Shown here in pieces: positions 8,533 through 17,680 of a stretch of 58,241 nucleotides of DNA. The DNA is from Paracoccaceae bacterium. GTDB taxonomy: Bacteria; Pseudomonadota; Alphaproteobacteria; Rhodobacterales; Rhodobacteraceae. Numbering within the stretch: the first letter of the stretch is position 1; every line of letters begins with the position of its first letter. Location of the stretch: contig JAOHEK010000020.1 of the NCBI GenBank assembly GCA_028097405.1, positions 1 through 58,241 on the forward strand. Direction: 5' to 3'. The notes beneath the pieces are model-generated. The model worked only from the letters and a program-made list of their open reading frames with translations. It ran no database searches and was not told where the DNA came from. Both the position numbers and the translations under genes were made by a program.

Positions 8533-10053
8533 ATGAGCAGACCAATCCCCGTGGTGTTATGTATTCTCGATGGCTGGGGCCTTCGGGACGATCCGTTGAA
8601 CAATGCCCCCGCTATGGCCGCGACCCCGACGTTTGACCGGATCATGGACACTTGTCCAAACGCCACGCTGATTACACACGGCCCTGATGTTGGGCTTCCG
8701 ACCGGGCAGATGGGTAATTCCGAGGTTGGTCACACAAATATCGGTGCCGGACGGGTGGTTGCCATGGATTTAGGCCAGATTGATCTGTCGATCGAAGACG
8801 GGTCTTTTGGCGATCAGCCGGCCTTGCAGGATTTCATCCAGACGCTGAAAACCTCGGGCGGTCGCGCGCATTTGGCCGGGCTTGTTTCAGACGGCGGGGT
8901 GCATTCGCATCAAAGCCACATCATTGCAGCGGCGAAGGTGCTGCACGGAGCAGGGCTTGAGGTGGTTTTGCACGTTATCACCGACGGCCGCGATGTGCCG
9001 CCCAAATCGGCGCTGACCTATCTGATGACATTGCGCGCCGAACTGCCCGAGGGTGTTCAGATCGCAACGCTTTCCGGTCGGTACTTTGCGCTGGATCGCG
9101 ACAATCGCTGGGACCGTGTTTCAAAGGCGTACCGTGCTATCGTGCTGGGCGACGGTGAACTGGCTGAAACCGATACTGCGGCGATCGAAAGCGCTTATGC
9201 TGCTGACACGACAGATGAATTTGTCCCGCCAACGGTGCTGCCGGGTTACGATGGAATGCAAGACGGTGATGGGCTTTTCTTAATAAATTTTCGTGCCGAC
9301 CGTGCTCGGGAAATCTTAGCCGCCATTTGTGACCCGGATTTTGATGCTTTTGAAACGGGTCCGCGCCCAAAACTGGCCGCACGTCTTGGGATGGTGGAAT
9401 ATTCCGAAGCGCATAACGCTTATATGACGGCGGTGTTTCCCAAACGGAAAATCGTTAACACTTTGGGGGCATGGGTCGCACAACATGGGAAGACGCAATT
9501 CCGGCTGGCGGAAACCGAGAAATACCCTCACGTGACGTTCTTTCTGAACGGTGGCAAAGAAACGCCGGAAACCGGCGAAGCGCGGTTTATGCCAAAATCG
9601 CCCAATGTGGCGACCTATGACCTGCAACCCGAGATGTCGTCGGTGGACGTCGCTGACGCCTTCGTCGCGGCAATAGACAAAGGCTACGATCTGATCGTAA
9701 CCAATTTTGCCAACCCCGATATGGTCGGACACACTGGCGATTTGGCGGCTGCGATCAAAGCTTGTGAAGCGGTCGACAAGGGGCTGATGCGGGTTTTAGA
9801 GGCGTTGGACCGCACGGGCGGGGCCATGATCCTGACGGCGGATCACGGCAATTGTGAAACCATGGTTGATCCCGATACAGGCGATCCGCACACGGCGCAT
9901 ACGACGAACCTTGTGCCCGTCGCGCTTTATGGCGGCCCAGATGGTGCGGTTTTGCGAGACGGGCGTTTGGCCGATCTTGCGCCGACCCTTCTTGCCTTGA
10001 TGGAATTGCCGCAACCGGATGAAATGACTGGTAAAAGTCTGATTGAGTCATGA
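8533..10053 (+). CDS. gpmI: 2,3-bisphosphoglycerate-independent phosphoglycerate mutase
   Basis: A 506-residue, two-manganese glycolytic enzyme that interconverts 3- and 2-phosphoglycerate. It begins with 'VVLCILDGWGLRDDP'; the catalytic serine lies in 'GQMGNSEVGHTNIGAG'. The transferase domain contains 'HVITDGRDVPPKSA' and the phosphatase domain 'TADHGNCETM' near the C terminus. Length is normal for the family. It overlaps envC by 4 bp (ATGA) and forms the gpmI-envC-ctpA unit typical of Rhodobacteraceae. Confidence 0.97.
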   Translation: MSRPIPVVLCILDGWGLRDDPLNNAPAMAATPTFDRIMDTCPNATLITHGPDVGLPTGQMGNSEVGHTNIGAGRVVAMDLGQIDLSIEDGSFGDQPALQDFIQTLKTSGGRAHLAGLVSDGGVHSHQSHIIAAAKVLHGAGLEVVLHVITDGRDVPPKSALTYLMTLRAELPEGVQIATLSGRYFALDRDNRWDRVSKAYRAIVLGDGELAETDTAAIESAYAADTTDEFVPPTVLPGYDGMQDGDGLFLINFRADRAREILAAICDPDFDAFETGPRPKLAARLGMVEYSEAHNAYMTAVFPKRKIVNTLGAWVAQHGKTQFRLAETEKYPHVTFFLNGGKETPETGEARFMPKSPNVATYDLQPEMSSVDVADAFVAAIDKGYDLIVTNFANPDMVGHTGDLAAAIKACEAVDKGLMRVLEALDRTGGAMILTADHGNCETMVDPDTGDPHTAHTTNLVPVALYGGPDGAVLRDGRLADLAPTLLALMELPQPDEMTGKSLIES

Positions 10054-11150
10054 GGGTTTTCTGGATTGCCGTAGTGATGTTCGCAGTTGGTCCGGCATGG
10101 GCACAAAGCCCGTCTGTGGCTGAACAAGCTGCGCAACAACTGGCCGATGCCGCAGTTCAACTGGAAGCCGCAGAACAGGCGTCGGATCGCATCGCGGCCT
10201 TGACCGCCACTGTGCGGGCCTATGAGGCCGGACTTTCGGCGATGCGGGACGGCTTGGTCACAGCGGCCTTGCGCGCGCGCGAATTGGAGGGCGTCTTAGA
10301 GGCTCAGAACGCCGACCTTGGGGAATTCCTTGCCCTTCTTCAAACGGTGTCGCGGCATGTGGACACGCAGGCGCTTGTGCATCCAAGTGGCGCAAAACCG
10401 ACCATTCAAGCGGGGCTTATGGTATCGTCCTTCGTGCCCGAACTGCAGGAGCGCGCTGCGGGCTATGAGGCCACACTGATTGAGCTTTCAGACCTGACGA
10501 CGGTTCAAAAGGCAGGCATCTCGACACTGGAAAACGGTGTCCGAGGCGCGCGCGAAGCCCGTTTGCAGCTGTCCGAGGCGCTGGTAAATCGGACTGACCT
10601 TCCGTCAAACGAAAATACGGACGCAGCTGCGTTACAGGCTCTTTTGAACAGCAGTGAAACATTAACGGCCTTTGCCAATGCGCTGACCGCCCCAGACGTT
10701 AAAGCCTGGGACATTCCGCCGTCGCGTTGGACAAGACCTGTCGAAGGGGTGCTTTTGCGCGCATTCAACACGCCGGATGCCGCGGGCGTCCCGCGTCCCG
10801 GCATCATTTTCGAGACGCCGGTGAATGCGCTTGTGATCTCTCCTGCGTCAGCTAACGTACGGTTTTCGGGCGAAATTTCAGGGCAAGGAACAGTCGTCAT
10901 TTTGGAACCTGAAGCCGGTGTTCTAGTCATTCTGGCCGGTCTAGCGCAAAGTTTTGTGAGGCAAGGGCAAATTGTCAGTCAAGACGAAGCAATTGGCCTG
11001 ATGGGCGGCAAACTTTCGCGACCACAAGAGAAATTGAACGATATTTTGCGAAACTCTAGTCTTCTTGGCGCAGAAACGCTTTATATGGAAGTAAGACAGG
11101 GTTTAAGCCCAATAGATCCGGCGGACTTACTGAAACCGGACGAGACATAA
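10050..11150 (+). CDS. envC: EnvC-like murein hydrolase activator with degenerate LytM domain
   Basis: A 366-residue exported protein. The first 18 residues (MRVFWIAVVMFAVGPAWA) form a signal peptide. Residues about 20-100 are Ala/Glu/Gln-rich and predicted coiled coil. The C-terminal third is an M23/LytM fold. The zinc-binding histidines of active M23 peptidases are absent ('GTVVILEPEAGVLVILAGL' in place of the HxH strand). This fits EnvC-type proteins, which activate amidases at the septum rather than cutting peptidoglycan themselves. It is translationally coupled to gpmI and 10 bp ahead of ctpA. Confidence 0.85.
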   Translation: MRVFWIAVVMFAVGPAWAQSPSVAEQAAQQLADAAVQLEAAEQASDRIAALTATVRAYEAGLSAMRDGLVTAALRARELEGVLEAQNADLGEFLALLQTVSRHVDTQALVHPSGAKPTIQAGLMVSSFVPELQERAAGYEATLIELSDLTTVQKAGISTLENGVRGAREARLQLSEALVNRTDLPSNENTDAAALQALLNSSETLTAFANALTAPDVKAWDIPPSRWTRPVEGVLLRAFNTPDAAGVPRPGIIFETPVNALVISPASANVRFSGEISGQGTVVILEPEAGVLVILAGLAQSFVRQGQIVSQDEAIGLMGGKLSRPQEKLNDILRNSSLLGAETLYMEVRQGLSPIDPADLLKPDET

Positions 11151-11160
11151 GGATTAGGGC

Positions 11161-12519
11161 ATGAAGAAGTTTTTTCTGGCATCCATCACAGGTGTGATGT
11201 TTGGCGCTGTTGTGACAACTCAGGTCGCAGGGCCGCTTGTCGCGCAGGAAGCCAGCCGCAAGGCAAGCGTGTACGAACAGCTTGATCTCTTTGGCGATAT
11301 TTTCGAACGGATCCGTTCGCAATACGTTGAAGATGTGGACGAAGAAGATCTGATCGAAGCAGCGATCAACGGTATGTTGACGTCGCTCGATCCGCATTCG
11401 TCGTATCTGGCACCCAAAGATGCGGACGCGATGCGCGTTCAGACGCGCGGTGAATTCGGCGGGTTGGGCATCGAAGTCACTCAGGAAGAGGGTTTTGTGA
11501 AAGTCGTCTCGCCGATTGACGACACACCTGCAGATGATGCGGGCATCGAAGCTGGCGATTTCATCACCCATGTGGACGGTGAAAGCGTTTTGGGTTTGGG
11601 ACTGGATGCCGCGGTTGAGATGATGCGCGGCCCAGTTGGCTCGGAGATTATCATCACGGTTGTGCGCGAAGGCGAACCCGAGCCGTTTGACGTTTCGATT
11701 ATCCGCGACACGATCAAACTAACGGCTGTGCGTTCGCGCATCGTTGGTGAAACGGTTGTGTTGCGCCTGTCTACCTTCAGTGATCAGACATTCCCATCCA
11801 TGCGCGATCAACTCGCAGAGAAGGTTGAAGAGGCCGGTGGCATCGACAAAGTGAACGGCTTTGTCGTTGATCTTCGTAACAATCCTGGTGGGTTGCTGAC
11901 CCAAGCGGTGCGTGTGTCGGATGCCTTCCTTGAAGGTGGCGAGATTGTCTCGACGCGAGGCCGGGAACCACAGGATGGGGACCGATTCAATGCTGAAGCT
12001 GGTGATCTGGCCCAAGGTAAGCCGATTGTGGTGCTGATAAATGGCGGGTCTGCCTCGGCTTCCGAGATTGTCGCGGGTGCTTTGCAGGATCACCGGCGCG
12101 CGATTGTCGTTGGTACGAAGTCCTTTGGTAAAGGTTCGGTTCAGACAGTTATGCCCGTGCGTGGCGATGGTGCCATGCGCTTGACCACTGCGCGGTATTA
12201 CACGCCGTCGGGTCGATCCATTCAGGCCTTAGGCGTGTCACCCGACATCATTGTCGAACAGCCACCACGTCGCGAGGAAGAGGAAGAGGACGAGCCAACA
12301 CGCAGTACCCGGTCTGAAGCCGATCTGCGCGGTTCATTGTCCAATGACAGCCTAAGCGAAGACGAGCGTCGTCAGATCGAAGAAGATCGTGCCCGTGCTG
12401 AGGAAGCGGCTGAACTGCGGACCGAGGATTACCAACTGGCCTATGCCATTGATATTCTAAAAGGCCTTTCGGCACTTGGTCCTGAAGCCACCGGCGTTTT
12501 GGTTCCGGAAGCGAACTAA
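11161..12519 (+). CDS. ctpA: S41-family carboxyl-terminal processing protease
   Basis: A 452-residue periplasmic or membrane-anchored serine protease with an N-terminal hydrophobic segment (residues 4-24). It has the 'SLDPHSSYL' region, a PDZ domain (about 90-170, 'GGLGIEVTQEEGFVKVVSPI') and the catalytic Ser in 'GGSASASEIVAGAL' with the catalytic Lys in 'GTKSFGKGSVQ'. The C terminus carries a strongly acidic stretch (EEEEEDE). In relatives the next gene is usually rppH; here a terminator and then trmD follow, so this is a candidate rearrangement junction. Confidence 0.94.
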   Translation: MKKFFLASITGVMFGAVVTTQVAGPLVAQEASRKASVYEQLDLFGDIFERIRSQYVEDVDEEDLIEAAINGMLTSLDPHSSYLAPKDADAMRVQTRGEFGGLGIEVTQEEGFVKVVSPIDDTPADDAGIEAGDFITHVDGESVLGLGLDAAVEMMRGPVGSEIIITVVREGEPEPFDVSIIRDTIKLTAVRSRIVGETVVLRLSTFSDQTFPSMRDQLAEKVEEAGGIDKVNGFVVDLRNNPGGLLTQAVRVSDAFLEGGEIVSTRGREPQDGDRFNAEAGDLAQGKPIVVLINGGSASASEIVAGALQDHRRAIVVGTKSFGKGSVQTVMPVRGDGAMRLTTARYYTPSGRSIQALGVSPDIIVEQPPRREEEEEDEPTRSTRSEADLRGSLSNDSLSEDERRQIEEDRARAEEAAELRTEDYQLAYAIDILKGLSALGPEATGVLVPEAN

Positions 12520-12554
12520 AATAGTCATTGCGCCGGGCTATGCCCGTCGCGAGG

Positions 12555-12586
12555 GGGCCGCGCATAGATAGTGCGCGGCCCTTTGT
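12555..12586 (+). terminator. strong stem-loop terminator after ctpA
   Basis: A 10-bp perfect stem (GGGCCGCGCA / TGCGCGGCCC) with a 7-nt loop, followed by a TTTG T-rich tail, 36 bp after ctpA. It separates gpmI-envC-ctpA from trmD. Confidence 0.7.
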
Positions 12587-12649
12587 TATTCGAGCCTTCC
12601 ACCCATGTTGCCTTGTCGGCTTTTCGAACTGGGGGTATAGGCGGCAGTT

Positions 12650-13435
12650 ATGAGCCAACCCCCTTCAAAATCGCACGGACGGATGAGCATCTCGGCAAGT
12701 GCAGCGCCGCGAGACCTCATGGAGGACGCGACGCGCATCAAAGGGGCTTGGTCGGCCAAGGTTATTACTTTGCTACCCGAAGCATTCCCCGGGGTTCTGG
12801 GCGCGTCTTTGACGGGCAAAGCACTAAAAGATGGGTTATGGCGTCTTGAAACGGTTGATCTGCGTTTGTTCGGCGACGGAAAACACCGCAACGTGGATGA
12901 CACCCCGGCGGGTGGCGGCGCGGGCATGGTTCTGCGCGCAGATGTTATGGGCAAAGCCATCCGCCATGCTCACCAAAACCCTCACCATCCGCTGGTATAT
13001 TTGTCGCCACGGGGCAAACCGTTTGATCAGGCCATGGCGCAACGCTTTGCCGATGAACCCGGGCTTACGTTGATCTCCGGTCGCTTTGAGGGGCTGGATC
13101 AACGGGTTATTGATCACTTTGGCATCGAAGAAGTCTCGCTAGGGGATTTCGTTATGACCGGCGGCGAGATCGCAGCACAGGCGGTTCTGGATGCGACGGT
13201 TCGGCTTTTGCCGGGCGTCCTTGGCAATGCAGAGTCTTTAACGGACGAGAGTTTTTCGAACGGTTTGCTAGAACACCCGCAATTCACCCGTCCTTCCAGT
13301 TGGGAAGGGCGCGAAATTCCGAGTGTGTTGATGTCGGGCAACCATAAGGAAGTTGCACGGTGGCGGATCGAAGAGGCCGAACGGTTGACGCAGGAACGGC
13401 GGCCCGATCTTTGGAAGACCCATTCGGACAAATGA
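12650..13435 (+). CDS. trmD: tRNA (guanine-N1)-methyltransferase TrmD
   Basis: A 261-residue SPOUT methyltransferase that makes m1G37 in tRNA. Family motifs: 'TPAGGGAGMVLRADV', 'YLSPRGKPFDQ', 'LISGRFEGLDQRVID' and the knot 'GDFVMTGGEIAAQA'. Relative to most TrmD proteins it has an N-terminal extension of roughly 35 residues before 'SAKVITLLPEAFPG'. ATG 12650 was kept because a GGCGG-type ribosome binding site precedes it, but internal Met codons at 12683 or 12719 are possible starts. It normally follows rimM; here rimM is 13 kb away on the other strand. Confidence 0.95.
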   Translation: MSQPPSKSHGRMSISASAAPRDLMEDATRIKGAWSAKVITLLPEAFPGVLGASLTGKALKDGLWRLETVDLRLFGDGKHRNVDDTPAGGGAGMVLRADVMGKAIRHAHQNPHHPLVYLSPRGKPFDQAMAQRFADEPGLTLISGRFEGLDQRVIDHFGIEEVSLGDFVMTGGEIAAQAVLDATVRLLPGVLGNAESLTDESFSNGLLEHPQFTRPSSWEGREIPSVLMSGNHKEVARWRIEEAERLTQERRPDLWKTHSDK

Positions 13436-13483
13436 CATCGGTTTTCGACCAAGGAATATCCCGCTTCCCTTGTATCTTAGGTC

Positions 13484-13512
13484 TTGCTTCAAAGGCGATC
13501 ACCTCATATACG
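13484..13512 (+). promoter_or_regulatory. predicted promoter of rplS-rpmE
   Basis: TTGCTT at 13484-13489, a 17-bp spacer and TATACG at 13507-13512, inside the unusually long 219-bp gap between trmD and rplS. An inverted pair AGGCGA (13493-13498) / TCGCCT (13521-13526) overlaps the promoter. It would give a leader of about 135 nt for the two ribosomal protein genes. Confidence 0.4.
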
Positions 13513-13654
13513 GCCAAGGTTCGCCTAAGCGGACATAAAGCAATGATGATCTGTACCCTTTGGGGGGCGGCACGACCGGCCCGATACATACCCAAAGCTC
13601 TGAGGTCCGAAATATCTCTTGGGACATACCCGAGGCAGCATAGGAGTTGGTCAG

Positions 13655-14032
13655 ATGAATCTGATCGCAGAACTGGAAGCCGAGCAGATCACTGCGCTTG
13701 GCAAAGAAATTCCGGATTTCAAGGCGGGTGACACTATCCGCGTTGGCTATAAAGTGACCGAGGGTACACGTACCCGTGTGCAGAACTATGAAGGTGTCTG
13801 CATTGCGCGCAACAATGGCGTTGGCATTGCCGGGTCGTTCACAGTGCGCAAGATTTCATTCGGTGAAGGCGTTGAGCGGGTGTTCCCGCTGCACTCGACG
13901 AATATCGACAGCATTACCGTTGTGCGTCGGGGCCGTGTGCGTCGCGCTAAACTGTATTATCTGCGTGCGCGTCGTGGCAAATCGGCCCGGATCGCAGAAG
14001 ACACCAATTACAAGCCAAAGTCTCAGGCGTAA
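13655..14032 (+). CDS. rplS: 50S ribosomal protein L19
   Basis: A 125-residue ribosomal protein at the 30S/50S interface. Motifs: '[20 protein letters not shown]', '[14 protein letters not shown]' and '[20 protein letters not shown]'. ATG 13655 ([11 protein letters not shown]) was preferred over the upstream in-frame ATG 13619 because TAGGAG lies just before it and the family starts there. It is followed by rpmE after 11 bp. Confidence 0.97.
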   Translation: MNLIAELEAEQITALGKEIPDFKAGDTIRVGYKVTEGTRTRVQNYEGVCIARNNGVGIAGSFTVRKISFGEGVERVFPLHSTNIDSITVVRRGRVRRAKLYYLRARRGKSARIAEDTNYKPKSQA

Positions 14033-14043
14033 GGAGGGTTGTT

Positions 14044-14265
14044 ATGAAAAAAGATACTCATCCCGAATACCACGTTATCAACGTCAAGATGACGAATGGC
14101 GATATCGTCGAAATGCGCTCCACTTGGGGTGCCGAAGGCGATCAGCTTTCGCTCGACATTGATCCGTCGGTTCACCCAGCTTGGACCGGTGGTGGGACAC
14201 GCCTGATGGATACCGGTGGCCGTGTTTCGAAGTTTAAGAAAAAGTACGAAGGTCTGGGATTTTAA
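14044..14265 (+). CDS. rpmE: 50S ribosomal protein L31 (cysteine-free form)
   Basis: A 73-residue protein starting [20 protein letters not shown], with '[13 protein letters not shown]' and '[10 protein letters not shown]'. There is no zinc-binding CxxC pair, so this is a zinc-independent L31. An AGGAGG ribosome binding site lies just upstream. It is co-transcribed with rplS and ends before a strong terminator. Confidence 0.95.
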   Translation: MKKDTHPEYHVINVKMTNGDIVEMRSTWGAEGDQLSLDIDPSVHPAWTGGGTRLMDTGGRVSKFKKKYEGLGF

Positions 14266-14287
14266 ACCGGGTCTTTGAACGATTGAA

Positions 14288-14316
14288 ACGCCGCCCTTTT
14301 CCGGGCGGCGTTTTTG
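14288..14316 (+). terminator. Rho-independent terminator of rplS-rpmE
   Basis: Stem CGCCGCCC / GGGCGGCG (14289-14296 with 14303-14310), loop TTTTCC, then TTTTTG. A converging EAL gene ends just after it. Confidence 0.85.
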
Positions 14317-14338
14317 TTTGCGACATCAACAGACACGT

Positions 14339-15199
14339 TTAGGCGACGTCGCTGCATTGGCGCCCGCTGTTCAACGCGTCCAAGGCTTTGTTCGCTGGCA
14401 TGGGCTTGTAATAATGATATCCTTGCGCAAACAGGCAGCCCAAGTCTCGCAATGCGTCAGCCGACCTTTGAGTTTCCAGACCTTCCGCAACGATATCCAC
14501 GCCTAATTCGTCGCCCAATGTGACCAGCATACGGACGATTCTTTTTGACACTGCGTTTTCGTGGGCATCGCCAGCAAACGCCCGATCTATCTTTAGGACC
14601 GTCAGGGGAAGATGTTTCAGATAAGCGAGGTTGGAATACCCTGTTCCGAAGTCATCCACCGCGATTTTGAAGCCCTGTTCCTGAAGCCGTTGCAGGTTAG
14701 CCGAGGCGATGTCTGATGCAGGCACCAAAGCCGTTTCGGTTAGTTCAAGTCGAAGATGGCGCTGATCCAAGCCGTTTTGATCAAGAACGTGGTCAAGAAA
14801 GTTTGGAAAATCTGTTTGTCCGATGTCGACGCCCGAGATGTTCACCGACACATAAAGTTCGTCCGACTGGGCTATCTCGCCCCTGAACTTCTGAAGGGCC
14901 TCGCAAGCTTCGCTTAACGCAAATTGCGTGAGCTTTGTGATGGAGAGCATTTCTTCTGCGACTGGGATAAACTTGTCCGGCGGCACAAAGCCGTACTCTG
15001 GATGATTCCATCGCATCAATGCCTCGAACCCCACAATCGATCCGTTCGATATTCGGACAATCGGCTGATAAACCATAGCAAATTCGCGATTTTCCAGTCC
15101 GGTGGTGATGTCGGTTCCGAGGTTCAGTCGCTTCATAACCTGTTCCATATCGCGTGAGAGGGGCGGCCTGCTTGGGCGGTGACACTGCCCGGCATGCAT
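14339..15199 (-). CDS. EAL-domain cyclic-di-GMP phosphodiesterase
   Basis: A 286-residue stand-alone EAL protein, predicted to hydrolyse c-di-GMP. Catalytic and metal-binding motifs are all present: 'FEALMRW' (EAL), 'VSVNISG', 'LELTETAL', 'AVDDFGTGYSNLAYLKHL', 'LKIDRAF', 'VAEGLET' and 'AQGYHYYKPMP'. There is no GGDEF, PAS or membrane segment, so input must come from a partner or from expression. ATG 15199 was chosen because AGGAA lies 5 nt before it; the frame extends to 15232 without a ribosome binding site. c-di-GMP commonly controls exopolysaccharide and motility, which may connect it with the polysaccharide locus at the right end, but that link is inference. Confidence 0.9.
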   Translation of the reverse strand: MHAGQCHRPSRPPLSRDMEQVMKRLNLGTDITTGLENREFAMVYQPIVRISNGSIVGFEALMRWNHPEYGFVPPDKFIPVAEEMLSITKLTQFALSEACEALQKFRGEIAQSDELYVSVNISGVDIGQTDFPNFLDHVLDQNGLDQRHLRLELTETALVPASDIASANLQRLQEQGFKIAVDDFGTGYSNLAYLKHLPLTVLKIDRAFAGDAHENAVSKRIVRMLVTLGDELGVDIVAEGLETQRSADALRDLGCLFAQGYHYYKPMPANKALDALNSGRQCSDVA

Positions 15200-15432
15200 T
15201 TTAGTTCCTGGTTTGTTCTTTTGGAATAGCATCGGTCAATTAACCAAACTTGAAGCCGGTAAATTTCTTTGCGCGATCCCGGTTTCTTTAGGTGGTAGAC
15301 TTCCAATTCGCTGGTGTCGTGCTCTAAATCAGGTATCGTGCTTGCGCAGAATAATGCTGCGGTTGCGAAGGACAGACCCTATGTCTCTAACAGGACCTCC
15401 GGCTGTCACCGTCGCGCATTGGGACAAAATCC

Positions 15433-16461
15433 ATGGCCAAAGCTAAGCCTACGAAAATCAATCTTGCGTTGCAGGGTGGGGGCGCTCATGGGGCTTTCAC
15501 TTGGGGCGTTGTTGATCGGTTGCTTCAGGACGATGGCATCCAGATTGCAGGCATATCGGGAACTTCTGCCGGCGCTTTGAACGCTGCTGCAATAAAATCG
15601 GGGTTGGTCGAAGGTGGGCCAGAAGCTGCACGCGTGCGCTTGAAAAACTTATGGAATCAGGTTGCAGGCGTTGACGATATTCGAATGAACGATTGGCTGC
15701 GCGCCATGTTTCCATCAGCGGGTGTGGTCAGCAAGTCGCTTGAATCTTCACTACCCTTTTTGATGTCGGACGCACTGTCTAGGGTATTCAGCCCTTACAA
15801 CTATGGCCCGTTTTATAAGAACCCGCTTGAAGATATAGTGGCCGAATTTTCCTATGATGCGGTTTGCGCCGACAGCGACCCAAAGTTTTTTGTTTCGGCG
15901 ACCGCGGTGCGTACGGGCAAGATCCGGGTGTTTTCGGGGCGGGAAATCTCGCCGGCCGTTCTAATGGCCTCGGCCTGTCTGCCCACAGTTTTCCAAGCGG
16001 TTGAGATCGATGGAGAGGATTATTGGGACGGCGGTTATACCTGCAACCCAGCGTTGTTTCCGTTGTTCGAGCCCGATTTGCCAAGTGACATTGTCATCGT
16101 AAACATCAATCCGCTGGAGCGCGATGAAACGCCCCGCGAGCCACGGGATATTTTGAACCGGATCAATGAGATAAGCTTTAACACGTCATTGATGCGAGAA
16201 CTTCGGGCGATCAACTTCGTCCAACGTCTGATCAGCGACGGAAAAATGCCAGATGGTGCCATGAAGAAGATCAATGTTCACATGATATCGGATGATACAT
16301 TGATGCGGAAACTGGGTGTGGCGTCCAAGATGATTCCAACGGCGCCGACGCTTAATGCGCTATTCGATGCGGGGCAAGCTGCTGCCGAGGCGTTCTTAGG
16401 CGAGCATCGTCCGGCACTTGGTAAACATTCCAGCTTGGATCTGCCAGCAATGTACAGCTGA
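15433..16461 (+). CDS. patatin-like phospholipase (RssA family)
   Basis: A 342-residue patatin-domain acyl hydrolase. The oxyanion motif is 'LALQGGGAHGAFTWGV', the nucleophile elbow 'GISGTSAGALNA' (GxSxG) and the catalytic Asp 'YWDGGY'. No signal peptide is visible, so it is probably cytoplasmic. It stands alone between the divergently transcribed EAL gene and a converging small gene. In related bacteria this family is sometimes found near poly-hydroxybutyrate genes, but none are present here, so the substrate is unknown. Confidence 0.9.
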   Translation: MAKAKPTKINLALQGGGAHGAFTWGVVDRLLQDDGIQIAGISGTSAGALNAAAIKSGLVEGGPEAARVRLKNLWNQVAGVDDIRMNDWLRAMFPSAGVVSKSLESSLPFLMSDALSRVFSPYNYGPFYKNPLEDIVAEFSYDAVCADSDPKFFVSATAVRTGKIRVFSGREISPAVLMASACLPTVFQAVEIDGEDYWDGGYTCNPALFPLFEPDLPSDIVIVNINPLERDETPREPRDILNRINEISFNTSLMRELRAINFVQRLISDGKMPDGAMKKINVHMISDDTLMRKLGVASKMIPTAPTLNALFDAGQAAAEAFLGEHRPALGKHSSLDLPAMYS

Positions 16462-16465
16462 AGTG

Positions 16466-16494
16466 AATTCGGCGGCCATATCCGCCGCCGAATT
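16466..16494. terminator. bidirectional stem-loop between convergent genes
   Basis: An 11-bp perfect inverted repeat AATTCGGCGGC / GCCGCCGAATT with a 7-nt loop, directly between the patatin stop (16461) and the stop of the converging small gene (16512). No long T tract follows on either strand, although A/T pairs form the base of the stem. It probably ends both transcripts. Confidence 0.55.
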
Positions 16495-16511
16495 AAGAAA
16501 TTTGTCCGAGG

Positions 16512-16748
16512 TTATCGGAGGCCACCGGCAGCCGGTGCTGCGCCACTGCCACCACCGCTACTACTTATAACCGCTACAAGAACGGCCAGAAGAACAAGAG
16601 GGATGATGAAGCCACCTGCCGAATTTGTCGTTTCCGCTTCGATCACTTCTGGGGACACCAGAGGTTCGGCGAGATTGCCTGCCTGAACTGTGTTCGACGC
16701 AAGTGCTAGGCCCAGCAGAGCCGCTGCTGCAGTCTTCTTGGGGTTCAT
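16512..16748 (-). CDS. small exported or membrane protein with Gly/Ala-rich tail, unknown function
   Basis: A 78-residue protein with an N-terminal signal-like segment (MNPKKTAAAALLGLALASNTVQA), a short polar region rich in Glu and Val (PLVSPEVIEAET), one hydrophobic segment (FIIPLVLLAVLVAVI) and a Ser/Gly/Ala tail. ATG 16748 was chosen because the signal peptide begins there; the frame is open to 16805. Proteins with this layout are common in Rhodobacteraceae and carry no established function. No partner gene is evident: DUF502 lies 140 bp upstream on the same strand. Confidence 0.65.
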   Translation of the reverse strand: MNPKKTAAAALLGLALASNTVQAGNLAEPLVSPEVIEAETTNSAGGFIIPLVLLAVLVAVISSSGGGSGAAPAAGGLR

Positions 16749-16888
16749 AGATGTTAACCTTTTCAAGATGAAAAGCCATTTTAGGGTGAAGCACGCGGCG
16801 CGCAAACAGATTCTTCTGGCGTCGGCGGAAATATGGCATCCTTAAAGAGAAAAACGGTTTCGGGGAGGGTCTGATTTACAGTTGGGGC

Positions 16889-17611
16889 TTAGGTAGTGCC
16901 CGCGCGCGCAGCAGGTGGGCGCACTTCACCGATAGGTGTTGGCAGAACTTCGGCACCGTCGGGATAGACCAGACCTGCGGAAATAACCAATTTAGCCGCA
17001 TCCTCTACGGACATGTCCAATTCAATCACGTCGGTTTTAGGCACGAACAACAGAAACCCGGATGTGGGGTTTGGAGTTGTTGGCAGGAAAATTGCAGTTT
17101 TCCCTGAGTGGTGTTCGATCTTGTCGTCGATTTCGCCTTTGGCAGCGGTCGAAATGAATGCGATGGCCCAAAGGCCTTCGCGTGGGTATTGCACAAGACA
17201 GGCTTTATCAAACGAGGTTTCGGTTTGCGCAAAGACGGTTTCCGCGATCTGCTTCAGGCCTTTATAGACGGATCTGACGACAGGCAGGTTCTGAACAAGG
17301 CTTTCGCCCCAAGTGATTAGCGACTTTCCGATAATCCCTTTGGCCATCCATCCCACCAGAATGGTGAATATGAGGAAAGCAATGACGCCAATGCCGCGGA
17401 TATTCAGGCCGACGTATTGATCAGGTCGCAGCCAAACCGGCACGAAGGGCAGGACCCAGCTGTCGACCCAGCCCGCAACGGTCCAGATAAGCCAAAGCGT
17501 CATCCCAATGGGCGCGATCACAACCAAGCCGGTCAGGAACGACCGACGTAGCCATGAAAACGTCCCACGTCGGCGTTTTTTTACGGGTTCGTCTTCAAAG
17601 CTTTGTTTCAT
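16889..17611 (-). CDS. DUF502 family membrane protein
   Basis: A 240-residue protein with two N-terminal transmembrane segments: one in 'FLTGLVVIAPIGMTLWLIW' and one around 'IGVIAFLIFTILVGWMAKG'. The family signature 'SLVQNLPVVRSVYKGLKQ' follows, then a soluble domain ('YPREGLWAIAFIS', 'IFLPTTPNPTSGFLLFV'). Members occur widely in Gram-negative bacteria and lack a defined biochemical role. The N terminus is rich in Lys and Arg, predicting a cytoplasmic start. It appears to be transcribed on its own. Confidence 0.88.
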   Translation of the reverse strand: MKQSFEDEPVKKRRRGTFSWLRRSFLTGLVVIAPIGMTLWLIWTVAGWVDSWVLPFVPVWLRPDQYVGLNIRGIGVIAFLIFTILVGWMAKGIIGKSLITWGESLVQNLPVVRSVYKGLKQIAETVFAQTETSFDKACLVQYPREGLWAIAFISTAAKGEIDDKIEHHSGKTAIFLPTTPNPTSGFLLFVPKTDVIELDMSVEDAAKLVISAGLVYPDGAEVLPTPIGEVRPPAARAGTT

Positions 17612-17680
17612 GCGTCTCTACTCGTGAATAGGATAGTATCTATGGGCTCTGGCCTCTCGTAACAACGGTTTACACGGAAA

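Noticed and set aside
10050-11150. Active M23 endopeptidase
   Set aside because: The zinc-binding His residues of the LytM domain are missing, so an activator role is favoured.
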